From positions 12,884,001-12,948,000 of the forward strand of contig JAFREQ010000014.1 of the NCBI GenBank assembly GCA_025331565.1: a stretch of 64,000 bases of DNA, written 5' to 3'. Shown piece by piece: positions 1 to 8,743 of this stretch. Made by a program: the position numbers and the translations under genes. This stretch comes from Holacanthus passer. Taxonomy: Eukaryota > Chordata > Actinopteri > Pomacanthidae. Positions within the stretch are counted from its first letter, which is position 1; each line of letters opens with the position of its first letter. The notes beneath the pieces were generated by a model that was given only the letters and a program-made list of their open reading frames with translations, made no database searches and was not told the DNA's origin.

Positions 1-1178
1 CTGTAAATAGCACCCATATTTCTTTTGACAAGATTTCCTTTTAAGTCAGCCAGGCCTGTTTTGGCATCATTAACAGCATAGACCAAAGCGAGTGTGCTGC
101 ACCCGGATCATGTCTGTCATAGTAACTGTAGTAATGTGTTTTGCTGTGTTACGTAACCAGCTTGCCCTTCGGTCACAGGCATACTAGAAAACCTCCTATG
201 CTTGTTGTTAGAGTGATGTAATTTCAGTATCTCTAGTAATCTAGACAGAGATATTTACACTGTTAGTATTGCATCCTCTGCCTGGTGGAGTTATTAACAC
301 AAAATAAAAATGTATTTAACTATATGTACTTATAGATGTGCTGATGCATTATATCTATGTGGACCTGGAACTCAGTTAACTCAGTAAATTCTACTGTTTT
401 TTAAGAGGCCATGGTTTTCATCCAGATAAAATGTTAATAGGATGTGATGTGATGGCATGACATCTCAGTTTATAGCCTGATGGACCGATGCCAGCATTCC
501 CCAGCTGCAGCCAGGTGATGTCTTGATGCAGATGATGCGTTAAGCCTGAACTCATCTCCTAGACAGTGGCTCTGTCCTCCTATCCTAAGCCCTAAATCCC
601 CTCAGACATACACCACCTCTGCCAGTCCACTGAGCAAACTGAATGGATTTTTGCTCGTCCCAATTTTCTCTTCACTTGAGTGAATCCAAAATGGCCATCC
701 TCTTATATATGGGTGTGGCTTGGCTTTCTGCCACAGATGCACTGCACATGCTCAGTTAACAGCCTGTCGTCCCCTGTTACATCACAGCCTTCTGTCGCAC
801 AGCCAGTACAACTTCCTCCTCACAGGCTTTATTTCTTTGTCTTGACAGAATAACGATGTCCGTTACTGTGGCAGAAAATGCCTTTAGCTGATTGGATGTC
901 ACTCCCAGTGCCTTTTACTCGCAGTTGCCCTTGAATACCAAGCAGCTACATCTGCACTTAAAGCTCTATCAGGAATGTTTGTGTATGCAAATTCTCTGCT
1001 GTGTAAATATCATACAGTTTAAAGTCACACATTTTGATTGTCAAGGAAAAATGACTGATATGGTAAGACTGAATTTCAGCATTTATCAAACTGCAGTGAG
1101 TGCTTTGCTGTCTTGGTGCACATGATGCAGCACTTTAGGAAGTGAGATTTGCAAACAGTTGTCCTCTGTGTCTCCAAG
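1..1178 (+). other. eno1: eno1 intron (exon 2 to exon 3), 3' portion
   Basis: No enolase exon encoding the conserved N-terminus (the ARE-FDSRGNPT region) is found here, so the ATG exon lies further upstream. The stretch is unique-looking and AT-rich, and it ends in an acceptor AG at 1177-1178. A TATATA-like string near 705 has no associated gene evidence. Confidence 0.75.
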
Positions 1179-1274
1179 GTCTTTTCAGAGCTGCAGTGCC
1201 CAGCGGTGCTTCCACAGGCATCTATGAGGCTCTGGAGCTCCGTGACAATGACAAAACACGTTACATGGGCAAAG
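1179..1274 (+). CDS. eno1: eno1 exon 3 (residues 29-60)
   Basis: 96 nt, acceptor AG at 1177-1178 and donor GTAAGG at 1275. It encodes LFRAAVPSGASTGIYEALEL and then RDNDKTRYMGK. It carries the flexible SGAST loop whose Ser40 helps bind Mg and closes over substrate. It ends one base into a codon, so the next exon must supply two bases to complete Gly61. Confidence 0.97.
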
Positions 1275-4200
1275 GTAAGGCATCACACTGATTCCCCCTC
1301 TAAACTTATTGGTTACCTCTATTCTTTCATGTCATTTCAACGCTACTATACATTCTGTGTCTTCCCTCTTCATTTCTGATTCCTCCATCTTTCTTCCTCC
1401 TGTTAGGAGTCAAAAGAGCAGTTAAATATGTAAATGAATTCTTGGCCCCTGCATTATGTAACCAGGTAAATAAAGTGTGCAGTAACAGGATGACTCTTTT
1501 ACATACCGGTATGAGCCGCAGCATGAAGAATGGGTTTGCCTTTTGGAAACTAACTATGACAGGCACTAACAGATGTTCACAGATCTAAAAAGAAAAAAAT
1601 AATAAAGAGCACAATCCTAGATGGCTAAATAATATTTCACCCATCAGAAATACTCACACATCCACATAAAATTGGATGAAGTGCTCTGTGGTCATCTGTC
1701 TCGCCTGCTCTGCATGGTCTTCTTCTGTCTGGGTCAGTCATGGTCTGCTTGTCCCTTGCAGGTGTCTCAAAAGCTGTTGAGCATATCAATAAAACAATTG
1801 CACCTGCACTGGTTAACAAGGTAGGACCATTTATTGTTTGACTAATATTACTGTGTGCTATATCAAAAGTCTCAAATTAATTGATCAGTCTCATTAATTA
1901 ATTATTTATGTATCTTGAAAATTCAATAGCAAATACTTGCGCAAAAATATGAATAACATTGGCAGCTGTCAAGTGACTAACTGTACGATTATAAAACAGT
2001 TGTGAAACATTGCATCAAACTGACAAGTTGAGCAGTTGTTTGTTGTTCCTACTCTGCCTATTTTACACTGACCTCATTATTTTTTGACCGTTATAAAAAT
2101 GATTGTGTAAACTGTTGCATTAGGGTTAGACCTTCAGTGGTAGAATTCTGAGATGCTGAGATTATTAATAATTAACATTATTAGAGTGTGTTTTTTTTAA
2201 ACTAACAAGTTAAAATCAACCCTTGTTAATGTTTTATTTCCTAATGTACTGTATAACATGTCGTGTTGTGTCTAATCCAGGATGTGAGTGTTGTGGATCA
2301 GGCCAAGATTGACAAGCTGATGCTGGACATGGATGGCACAGAAAACAAGTGTAAGATAATTCTTCATGTGCTGTAACTGGCTTGATAATGAGTAGCAATA
2401 TCAGTGCAGAGTTTTTCGTGCTTAAATTTGTAAAGTATCTTTATTTATCAGATATTTAATTTGTGGGATTAACCAAAGACAAAAAATTCTGTCTGCTTAT
2501 TTTATCTACAAAGATAAAATGATTAATAAGTGGCAGAAATCACAACTGCCTGCTCACTATTGAGCAAACTACTGACTATCTATAGGGAGTAGTCAATGAA
2601 TGAGTGAGTGATTTCAGACACTGAGTTGTATTTTTAACACTCATTGACATTAATAAAGATAGAGCCTCTTGTTTTAAAATAATAACATTAACACGCTATT
2701 CAAACATCATTATGAACTTATACATTGTGTTTATGCAACAGAGAAGTCAGTTAGAACCTTATTATTTCAAGATCATCCATTAGTGATTTACTCGATTAGG
2801 AAAACAGGAACAGACAATCAGATTTCATTAATGCAGTCTTGAAAGAACTGGACATATGCACAATATAATGAAATATTTGTGTCTACCCTCCCACAGCTAA
2901 GTTTGGTGCTAATGCCATCCTGGGTGTCTCTCTGGCTGTGTGCAAGGCTGGTGCCGCAGAGAAGGGCGTTCCCCTCTACCGCCACATCGCTGACCTGGCT
3001 GGCAACCCTGAAGTCATCCTCCCTGTCCCTGTGAGCATGATAGTGCAATTACCTAAGTCATGTGCCACAGGCTTTATGGAGACTTGTAATGCTCACAGGC
3101 CTAACAGACATCTCCCATTAATTTTAGCTCCAAAGAATTATTATATCCAGTCGTGATTCCATTAGGTTGAAAGCGGATCCTCTCTGCTTCCTTTCAGGCT
3201 TTCAACGTCATCAACGGTGGCTCCCATGCAGGCAACAAGTTGGCCATGCAGGAGTTCATGATCCTGCCTGTGGGAGCCAGCAGTTTCAAGGAGGCTATGC
3301 GTATTGGTGCTGAGGTCTACCACAACCTGAAGAACGTCATCAAGGAGAAATATGGCAAGGACGCCACTAATGTAGGAGATGAGGGAGGCTTTGCCCCTAA
3401 CATTCTGGAGAACAAGGAAGGTGAGGGGAAAAAATTAAGTCAGAGTTTTGAAAACAAGCCAACAAGTTGAGATCCAGCTAAATGGATTACTTATTATTTT
3501 AGGACACTTTCTGAGGACAGAGTTGACCATTAGAAGTTGTTACTTTTTGCCTTAACTAGTCACGAGAGAGACTCTTGAAAGCATTGCATTCTTAGACCTC
3601 CCAGGGAAGTACCTCAGTTATCATGTCACTCTCGGGCTGACATATGGTTTCTAAATTAAGGCCTCAACTTGGTGCCGAATGCATTGGCTGCTGGCCTCTG
3701 ACTCCTGTGTCAGGTCAAGGTGCTGATATGGCAAATGCCCCAGTGGAGCATTGAGTCTTCAGCGGTGTAAAAAGGGAATATTTGGATTTTATAAGCACCA
3801 TCTCTAGTCACATTTTTACTCTAGTATGTTGTTTTTGTCTCAGCTCTGGAGCTGCTGAAGAATGCCATCGCCAAGGCCGGCTACACTGACAAGATTGTTA
3901 TTGGCATGGATGTGGCTGCCTCTGAGTTCTACAAGGGTGGCAAGTACGACCTGGACTTCAAGTCTCCTGATGACCCCAGCCGTTACATCTCCCCTGACAA
4001 GCTGGCTGATCTCTACAGGAGCTTCGTCAAAGATTACCCCGGTGGGTGTGGATGCTAAGTGGCATTTAGCATGTCTGCTTTACAGCCCTAAACCCGAGTG
4101 CTTACTGGTCCCAAAAATCCAGAGTTTCAAAGATATTAAAGTGATCTATTTATTGTAATAAGATAAAAGAAAAGCATAAAGGACAGACTCAAATAACTCA

Positions 4201-5407
4201 ACTAAGTCTTGTCCACTTATTTCATTCTACATAAATTGTGAATTGATAAGTTTAAATTGCATACGCATCATTTGTCATTTCTACATGTGAAGATGTGAAA
4301 CATGTGGGCCTTTGCAGACATCCCACATGTATTATTTACCAAAACGTATATGCAGAATGCTGTTTGTTGTTTTGGTTCACCTCTCACGTAAGCATTGTGT
4401 CTGGCCACAGCAGGCAGCTGTTTTCAACAAAAAAAAAACCTTTAAAAAAGCTTGAAAAAATAGCTTGTTTCTGCTGCCCCCAAGTGGCCAGAAAAATAAC
4501 TGATTGCAGGTTTAAGGTTTCTTTAGATACTAGCTACTGACAATTGGCTTCTTAAAAACTGCTGAAGTGTTCGATATATGACTCATTTCTTCTTCCTATC
4601 CTAACAGTGGTGTCCATTGAGGACCCCTTTGACCAGGATGATTGGCAGGCGTGGACCAATTTCACAGCCAGCACCAGCATCCAGGTGGTCGGCGATGACC
4701 TCACAGTTACCAACCCTAAGCGCATCTCCAAGGCTGTGGCTGAAAAGGCCTGCAACTGCCTGCTGCTTAAAGTTAACCAGATTGGCTCTGTCACAGAGTC
4801 CCTGCAGGCGTGAGTGTCCACAACAAAGCAGCCTGATCACACTATCAAAGCTCACAAATGTGCGTATAATCTGGTTAACAGGGCTTGTGTGTGTCCTTTT
4901 AGGTGCAAGATGGCCCAGAGCAATGGCTGGGGTGTGATGGTCAGCCACCGCTCTGGAGAGACAGAGGACACCTTCATCGCTGACCTGGTGGTCGGTCTCT
5001 GCACTGGACAGGTAATTTTTTCAGTCTTACTTTGAAGTTCATTGGTGTTAGTAATGTTGTTTAGAGTACCTTTTACTTCACAGATTGAGTCTTATTTGTC
5101 ATGTAATTCATTTCCCAGATCAAGACAGGTGCACCTTGCCGATCTGAACGCTTGGCCAAGTACAACCAGCTGCTCAGGTGAGTCCAGTCCATAAACCTAT
5201 GCAGATTTCCAATAGCTAATGAAGAGCTTTTATTAACAGTATGAGTTGTGTGTTTATCACTTCTTAGAGACACAATATTTTCTCAGGCTGCATATAGGCT
5301 GTAGATCAATCCAATTTAACAAACTGTCATCACTCTCTCCTAGGATTGAAGAGGAGCTCGGAGACAAGGCCCGCTTTGCCGGCCAGAACTTCAGACACCC
5401 CATCTGA
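1179..5407 (+). CDS. eno1: alpha-enolase (2-phosphoglycerate dehydratase), 3' ten constitutive coding exons; 5' end outside window
   Basis: Enolase converts 2-phosphoglycerate to phosphoenolpyruvate in cytosolic glycolysis as a Mg-dependent homodimer. Coding exons are 1179-1274, 1762-1820, 2281-2350, 2897-3030, 3198-3420, 3844-4041, 4608-4809, 4903-5011, 5119-5177 and 5344-5407. All introns are GT-AG, and exon lengths (96, 59, 70, 134, 223, 198, 202, 109, 59) match the vertebrate gene as I know it. Visible family motifs are SGAST (Ser40 loop), GGSHAGNK (His158), MQEF (Glu167), DEGGFAPN, IGMD (Asp245), SIEDPFDQDD (Glu293), GDDLTVTNP (Asp318), LLLKVNQIGS (catalytic Lys), MVSHRSGETED and SERLAKYNQLL. 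No key residue is missing. Residues 1-28 (the ATG exon) lie upstream of the window, so the full protein would be about 432 residues. A paralogue-specific name (eno1a or eno1b) cannot be fixed from sequence alone; the rere neighbour argues for eno1 over eno2 or eno3. Confidence 0.97.
1407..1465 (+). CDS. eno1: candidate mutually exclusive alternative exon 4 of eno1 (exon 4')
   Basis: 59 nt, exactly the length of canonical exon 4 at 1762-1820, with the same phase. It follows a pyrimidine-rich tract and acceptor TTAG (1403-1406) and precedes donor GTAAAT (1466). Spliced after exon 3 it reads GVKRAVKYVNEFLAPALCNQ, against GVSKAVEHINKTIAPALVNK in canonical exon 4: 10 of 20 residues identical and about 37 of 59 nucleotides. 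There is no internal stop. Using both exons, or neither, shifts the frame because 59 is not a multiple of 3, so a productive mRNA can contain only one. Seen: length, phase, splice sites, homology. Inferred: that it is used. It could instead be a dead duplicate, but intact sites and conservative changes argue against that. Confidence 0.85.
1762..1820 (+). CDS. eno1: eno1 exon 4 (residues 61-80), canonical
   Basis: 59 nt, acceptor TTGCAG ending at 1761 and donor GTAGGA at 1821. It encodes GVSKAVEHINKTIAPALVNK, nearly identical to mammalian alpha-enolase. The intron separating it from the alternative exon 4' is 296 nt, long enough that simple steric interference between the two exons' splice sites is not an obvious explanation for exclusivity. 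Confidence 0.96.
1821..2280 (+). other. eno1: eno1 intron 4, AT-rich
   Basis: 460 nt intron from donor GTAGGA to acceptor CCAG at 2277-2280. It is AT-rich, and I see no repeat, RNA gene or further enolase-like exon in it. Confidence 0.85.
2281..2350 (+). CDS. eno1: eno1 exon 5 (residues 81-103)
   Basis: 70 nt, acceptor CCAG at 2277-2280 and donor GTAAGA at 2351. It encodes DVSVVDQAKIDKLMLDMDG and then TENK. In-frame ATGs at 2320 and 2329 align with human Met94 and Met97, reported start sites of the short nuclear form MBP-1. Confidence 0.96.
2351..2896 (+). other. eno1: eno1 intron 5, AT-rich
   Basis: 546 nt AT-rich intron between donor GTAAGA and acceptor CACAG. No RNA gene, repeat or alternative exon recognised. 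Confidence 0.8.
2897..3030 (+). CDS. eno1: eno1 exon 6 (residues 104-148)
   Basis: 134 nt, acceptor CACAG at 2892-2896 and donor GTGAGC at 3031. It encodes the segment beginning SKFGANAILGVSLAVCKAGA and ending in EVILPVP, which leads from the N-terminal domain into the barrel domain. Confidence 0.96.
3198..3420 (+). CDS. eno1: eno1 exon 7 (residues 149-222)
   Basis: 223 nt, acceptor TTTCAG ending at 3197 and donor GTGAGG at 3421. It contains GGSHAGNK with His158, MQEFMILPVG with Glu167, and GDEGGFAPNI with the Glu of the catalytic acid/base pair. Confidence 0.96.
3421..3843 (+). other. eno1: eno1 intron 7
   Basis: 423 nt intron from donor GTGAGG to acceptor TCTCAG. Nothing beyond intronic sequence is seen. 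Confidence 0.8.
3844..4041 (+). CDS. eno1: eno1 exon 8 (residues 223-288)
   Basis: 198 nt, acceptor TCTCAG ending at 3843 and donor GTGGGT at 4042. It includes IGMDVAASEFYKGGKYDLDF. Asp245 of this segment is a Mg ligand, and the stretch FYKGGKYDLDF lines up with the internal plasminogen-binding loop described in mammalian alpha-enolase. Confidence 0.96.
4042..4607 (+). other. eno1: eno1 intron 8
   Basis: 566 nt AT-rich intron ending in acceptor AACAG. No additional exon or RNA is seen. Confidence 0.8.
4608..4809 (+). CDS. eno1: eno1 exon 9 (residues 289-355)
   Basis: 202 nt, acceptor AACAG at 4603-4607 and donor GTGAGT at 4810. It carries SIEDPFDQDD (Mg ligand Glu293), VVGDDLTVTNPKRI (Asp318) and LLLKVNQIGSVTESLQA with the catalytic lysine. 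Confidence 0.96.
4903..5011 (+). CDS. eno1: eno1 exon 10
   Basis: 109 nt, acceptor TTTTAG ending at 4902 and donor GTAATT at 5012. It encodes GWGVMVSHRSGETEDTF and then IADLVVGLCTGQ, the enolase signature region including the substrate-contacting histidine. Confidence 0.96.
5119..5177 (+). CDS. eno1: eno1 exon 11
   Basis: 59 nt, acceptor TCCCAG ending at 5118 and donor GTGAGT at 5178. It encodes IKTGAPCRSERLAKYNQLL and then R split across the junction; the Lys of ERLAKYNQ contacts substrate. Confidence 0.96.
5344..5407 (+). CDS. eno1: eno1 terminal coding exon 12 with stop
   Basis: Acceptor CCTAG ending at 5343. It encodes IEEELGDKARFAGQNFRHPI followed by TGA at 5405-5407. The mammalian protein ends in a short tail with a terminal lysine that binds plasminogen; this protein ends two residues earlier, in isoleucine, and has no terminal lysine. 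Confidence 0.95.
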
Positions 5408-5862
5408 GCTGACTCTGGCTCCTTGGGCCTCTGTGTGTTCATTGCTCATAAATAACCCCACACATATACGCCACGCTAGGTCGCCCGCCCTGTCTGGAGA
5501 GAAGATGGAGAGAGCAACGCTGAAATCCAAGGTCCAAGTCTGTGGTCTGTGGCGTGGAGAAGCTGCAGTACGTCCTAGTACAACCACAGTTCAGCTCACC
5601 CTCAAACTATGCTTTAGCTCCTGAATAGTGTTGGTCCATATGTTTGTGTCCGTGTAACTGTGTGAGAGATTTTTGTTCTGCTTCTTGTGAGTTGTAGTGA
5701 TTCTTGGTTGTCTACTGAGCATTTGAGCACTGTAACTTTAGTACAGCTCTGCCCTGAGCAGTGGTAACAGTACTGTATGTGCAATGTGTCGCATCTGACA
5801 AGGTCTTGTGTTGCTGTAAGCGTCGGCAGAAATATGTAATAAACAATATAGTTTGAAATGTT
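5408..5862 (+). other. eno1: eno1 3' UTR
   Basis: Non-coding sequence from the stop codon to about 20 nt past the AATAAA at 5838-5843. The exact cleavage site is inferred. Confidence 0.8.
5838..5843 (+). terminator. eno1: eno1 polyadenylation signal AATAAA
   Basis: Canonical AATAAA hexamer about 430 nt after the stop codon, followed by a GT/T-rich stretch (GTTTTGTGATTTC) typical of downstream elements. Confidence 0.8.
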
Positions 5863-7489
5863 TTGTGATTTCTTTTTATCCACATCTTCATGTGCTGTTG
5901 AGGTATTCTACTTTAATGTTTAACCGTTAAAAGAGACCCATGAGAGAAAACAAAGAAGAAAGTCTGAGAGAGTTGGTTTTTAAACTCTAATTTATACTAT
6001 GTGCTGCCTTCAGCTCGTAATGATTTCAATGAGGTTACCATAATTCATCTCGGATTCATAGCTTTCTTGTAGATAAAGTGAGAGTATTTGCAGTAAAGAG
6101 CCTCCTCCTCAGTAACGGCTGTCTGTGTGAAGTGTTTGATGTAATCTGAGTGCCACCGAGAGGCAGAAACATGAGCTCAGTGCTCCGGGACGCCATTTCT
6201 GTCCCCCTGGGTAAAAGGATCCAGAAGCTCTTTTTGTACTGAGCCGTGCCAAGATAAATGAGGGTCTATTCACCAGTTGTATGGTACCAGGGGGGATTGC
6301 CAGCTGGGTCTGTGCCACACCAATTCACTTTGTGTGAGCCCTGTCTGAACCTGCCTCCATTGTTTAGCCGTCACCAAGGAGATGTATTACAAATCACCGG
6401 TACAAAGAAACTACCAAGCACATATTGCTGAATCTATAAACATCCTGTGGCTATCAGCAGCTGCAGATTTCATTTAGCAACACATCTTCTTCACACTTAC
6501 ATGGACCAACAATGATGTTTGTGCAGAAAGTTCAAAACAGGATAAAGTAAATCTGGGTGACTTGTAAACTGATATTACAAGTGTGGATTAGAGCCTAAAA
6601 TAAATGAGAGTCTATGGGTTTTGTACAGTCTATGGTGTATCTATGAACGAGACTGCAAGGCTTCATTTCTTTTCTTTGAGACCTACGCCATCCAGTGGTC
6701 AGATCTATGCAGTACACTTTTCTGACATGTTCCCTGTGGACAAGAAAAAAGAAGCCACCAAAATGTTTTTACTCCAACCACAGTGACATTGAAAGTTTTA
6801 ATATTATTGGTCTCCATGCAAACTTATAGGTGTGTTTCTGAAATTTTCTGTAAATATAACAATAAAAATATAAAGTCCATGAAAGTGGCACCCATTATCC
6901 ACCTAAAATTAACAGCACACTGATTGTAGTAGACTGACTAAAGAGTGCTCCTGGTGCTGAAATGAAATCAGATGAATAAAGGTAAAAAATGAAACAATTT
7001 AGATTTAATCAAACAATAAATTTGTCCTTATTTGTCATGAAAATAACTAATTTCTCAGTTGCAAAGATTTATTATTCAGATTGCATATTTTATTCTGAAA
7101 AGCTTAGTTTAATGGTAAAAATAATTAATGAGTCAAACACATAATATCCCATCCCTGTGCGCCTGTCAACAAGTCAATGTCTATAAGAGGCTGCAGGTTT
7201 AATCACTACACCTGTCATGACTTACTTCAAATGGCAAGAATTATTCAATTATTCAAAGTTTCATACAAACAAACAATTCAAAACATACTGACCAGTGTTT
7301 TCACTTCATCTGCACAATCCTTCCTATCAACAGCGCTGCAGAAAAAATAGGTGAAACCCAACTGTTGATCTTAGATACCCAATAACATATTGTGCATGTG
7401 CCGAGAATCTGACACCCAATGTTGTGCTAAAACTTCTGTTCTATTGTATTTTGTCATTGTTGTCTTTTTCTTATTGTTGTCTTTTTTGA
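5863..7489. other. intergenic sequence between eno1 and rere
   Basis: AT-rich with only short chance ORFs. No gene, RNA gene or clear mobile element is seen in it. Confidence 0.7.
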
Positions 7490-8155
7490 ATAATTGTTTT
7501 TTATTTCTAATTTTATTTCAGTCTATTCTATGATCAAATATTGCTAGATTTTCTCATATTGCTCTCTTCCCATTTTGTTGGTTACAGCATGCCTTATAAT
7601 GTAACAAAATCTATTTTATTTACTGTATATTCAATACTGCAGTTCCCTCAAATCCATCAAGAGGACGTCTATTCTATTTTATTCTATTCTTTATGCTATT
7701 CCACTACAGTATACTCTTATTTTCTCTTCAGTTCTGCTGTGCTCTGCTGTGTCAGGTGGTAAAATCTTTCCTGTAAGTGTTTTTGTTGTTTTTTATTCTA
7801 GTCTATTCTGTGATAACATATTTTCATATTGCTCTCTTGCAATTTTGTTATTCATTTACAGTATGTCTTATAATGTATATATAAAAAAACCCAAAACAAA
7901 CTATTTTATTTACTGAATATTCAATAATATAGTTCCCTCAAATCTACCAAATCTATCTATTCTATTCTGTCAGGTGTTTTTTGTTGTTTTTTATTCTTGT
8001 CTATTCTGTGATATAACATGGTTAGAATTTGCCATATTGTTCTCTTTCATTTCTGTTATTCATTTACGGTATGCCTTATAATGTAAAAAAAAAAAAAAAA
8101 CAAAACCCAAAAAAACTATATCAAATACTGCAGTTCAAATCTACCAAAACAATTT
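7490..8155 (+). repeat. three-copy diverged direct tandem repeat, unit about 200-280 bp
   Basis: The marker TCTATTCTRTGAT occurs near 7523, 7802 and 8000. TGYCTTATAATGTA occurs near 7591, 7864 and 8073. AGTTCCCTCAAATC occurs near 7641 and 7931, with a shortened version at 8132. The order of markers is the same in each copy, and spacing is about 275-290 then about 200. Copy 1 has an extra run of about 80 bp of TATTCTATT-type sequence. The third copy carries an A-run of about 16 at 8085. I recognise no transposon family in it. Confidence 0.8.
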
Positions 8156-8246
8156 TTCTGGGCTCAGTGACAGTCCAGATATAGTCTGGCAGTATCTCAG
8201 GTTTATAAGGATGAAGACAGAACAAGTGTTGGTCCAGAACAGAGGA

Positions 8247-8248
<2 letters not shown>

Positions 8249-8307
<59 letters not shown>

Positions 8308-8335
8308 GCGCGCGCGCGCACACGCTCTCTCTCTT
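8249..8335. repeat. compound microsatellite (CT)n(CA)n(CG)n(CT)n
   Basis: About 22 CT units run straight into CA units, then about 7 CG units, CACACG and CT again. The CA/CG part is alternating pyrimidine-purine (Z-DNA prone) and the CT part is a pure pyrimidine strand. It lies about 360-410 bp upstream of the candidate rere splice donor at 8744. Confidence 0.95.
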
Positions 8336-8743
8336 TGCGGATGTTCCCAGTTTCGGCCAGTGGGTGACGATATTTCACCGGTTGAACTTTGAGATACCCC
8401 CCAACTGTTCTCACCCCAAGATGAAGAAGGATGCTGTCATGCTGAGTGCCCCTCACACACATTAGTCTGAGCATTTCGGCAACGATTACTCCCTCTTTAT
8501 CCTCAACTCCATCACTTATGACAGCATTACACCAAACGTGCTCCGTTGCGTTATAGCTCCATAAGAGAAGACATACAGGTGGCACTGCAGCTGTGGTGCT
8601 GCTCTATGTAGTGGCGACATTGGCTAACTAACGTTGGCTAATTGCCCCTTTCTGCCGCTGCTGCTGCTGCTGCTGCTGCTATTGTTTGTTGTTGCAGTCT
8701 CTCATCAAACAAATCACAGATGTTGTAGATCAAGCTCTTAAAG
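8330..8743 (+). promoter_or_regulatory. rere: candidate upstream promoter and first (non-coding) exon of rere
   Basis: CpG dinucleotides, scarce in the flanks, recur from about 8330 to 9250. A strong splice donor AAG/GTAAGT lies at 8744. The exon could begin at an unmarked transcription start in this interval, or at the acceptor-like TTGTTGCAG ending at 8697, which would give a 46-nt exon at 8698-8743. There is no long ORF, consistent with a 5' UTR exon. The position just downstream of eno1 on the same strand fits the human arrangement. No transcript evidence is available here, so assignment to rere is inference. Confidence 0.5.
8652..8680 (+). repeat. (CTG)n trinucleotide run
   Basis: CTGCCG followed by about eight CTG units, inside the candidate rere 5' exon/promoter region. 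Confidence 0.9.

Noticed and set aside
700..720. TATATA-like box in the eno1 upstream intron
   Set aside because: No transcription-start or exon evidence nearby; the eno1 start lies outside the window.
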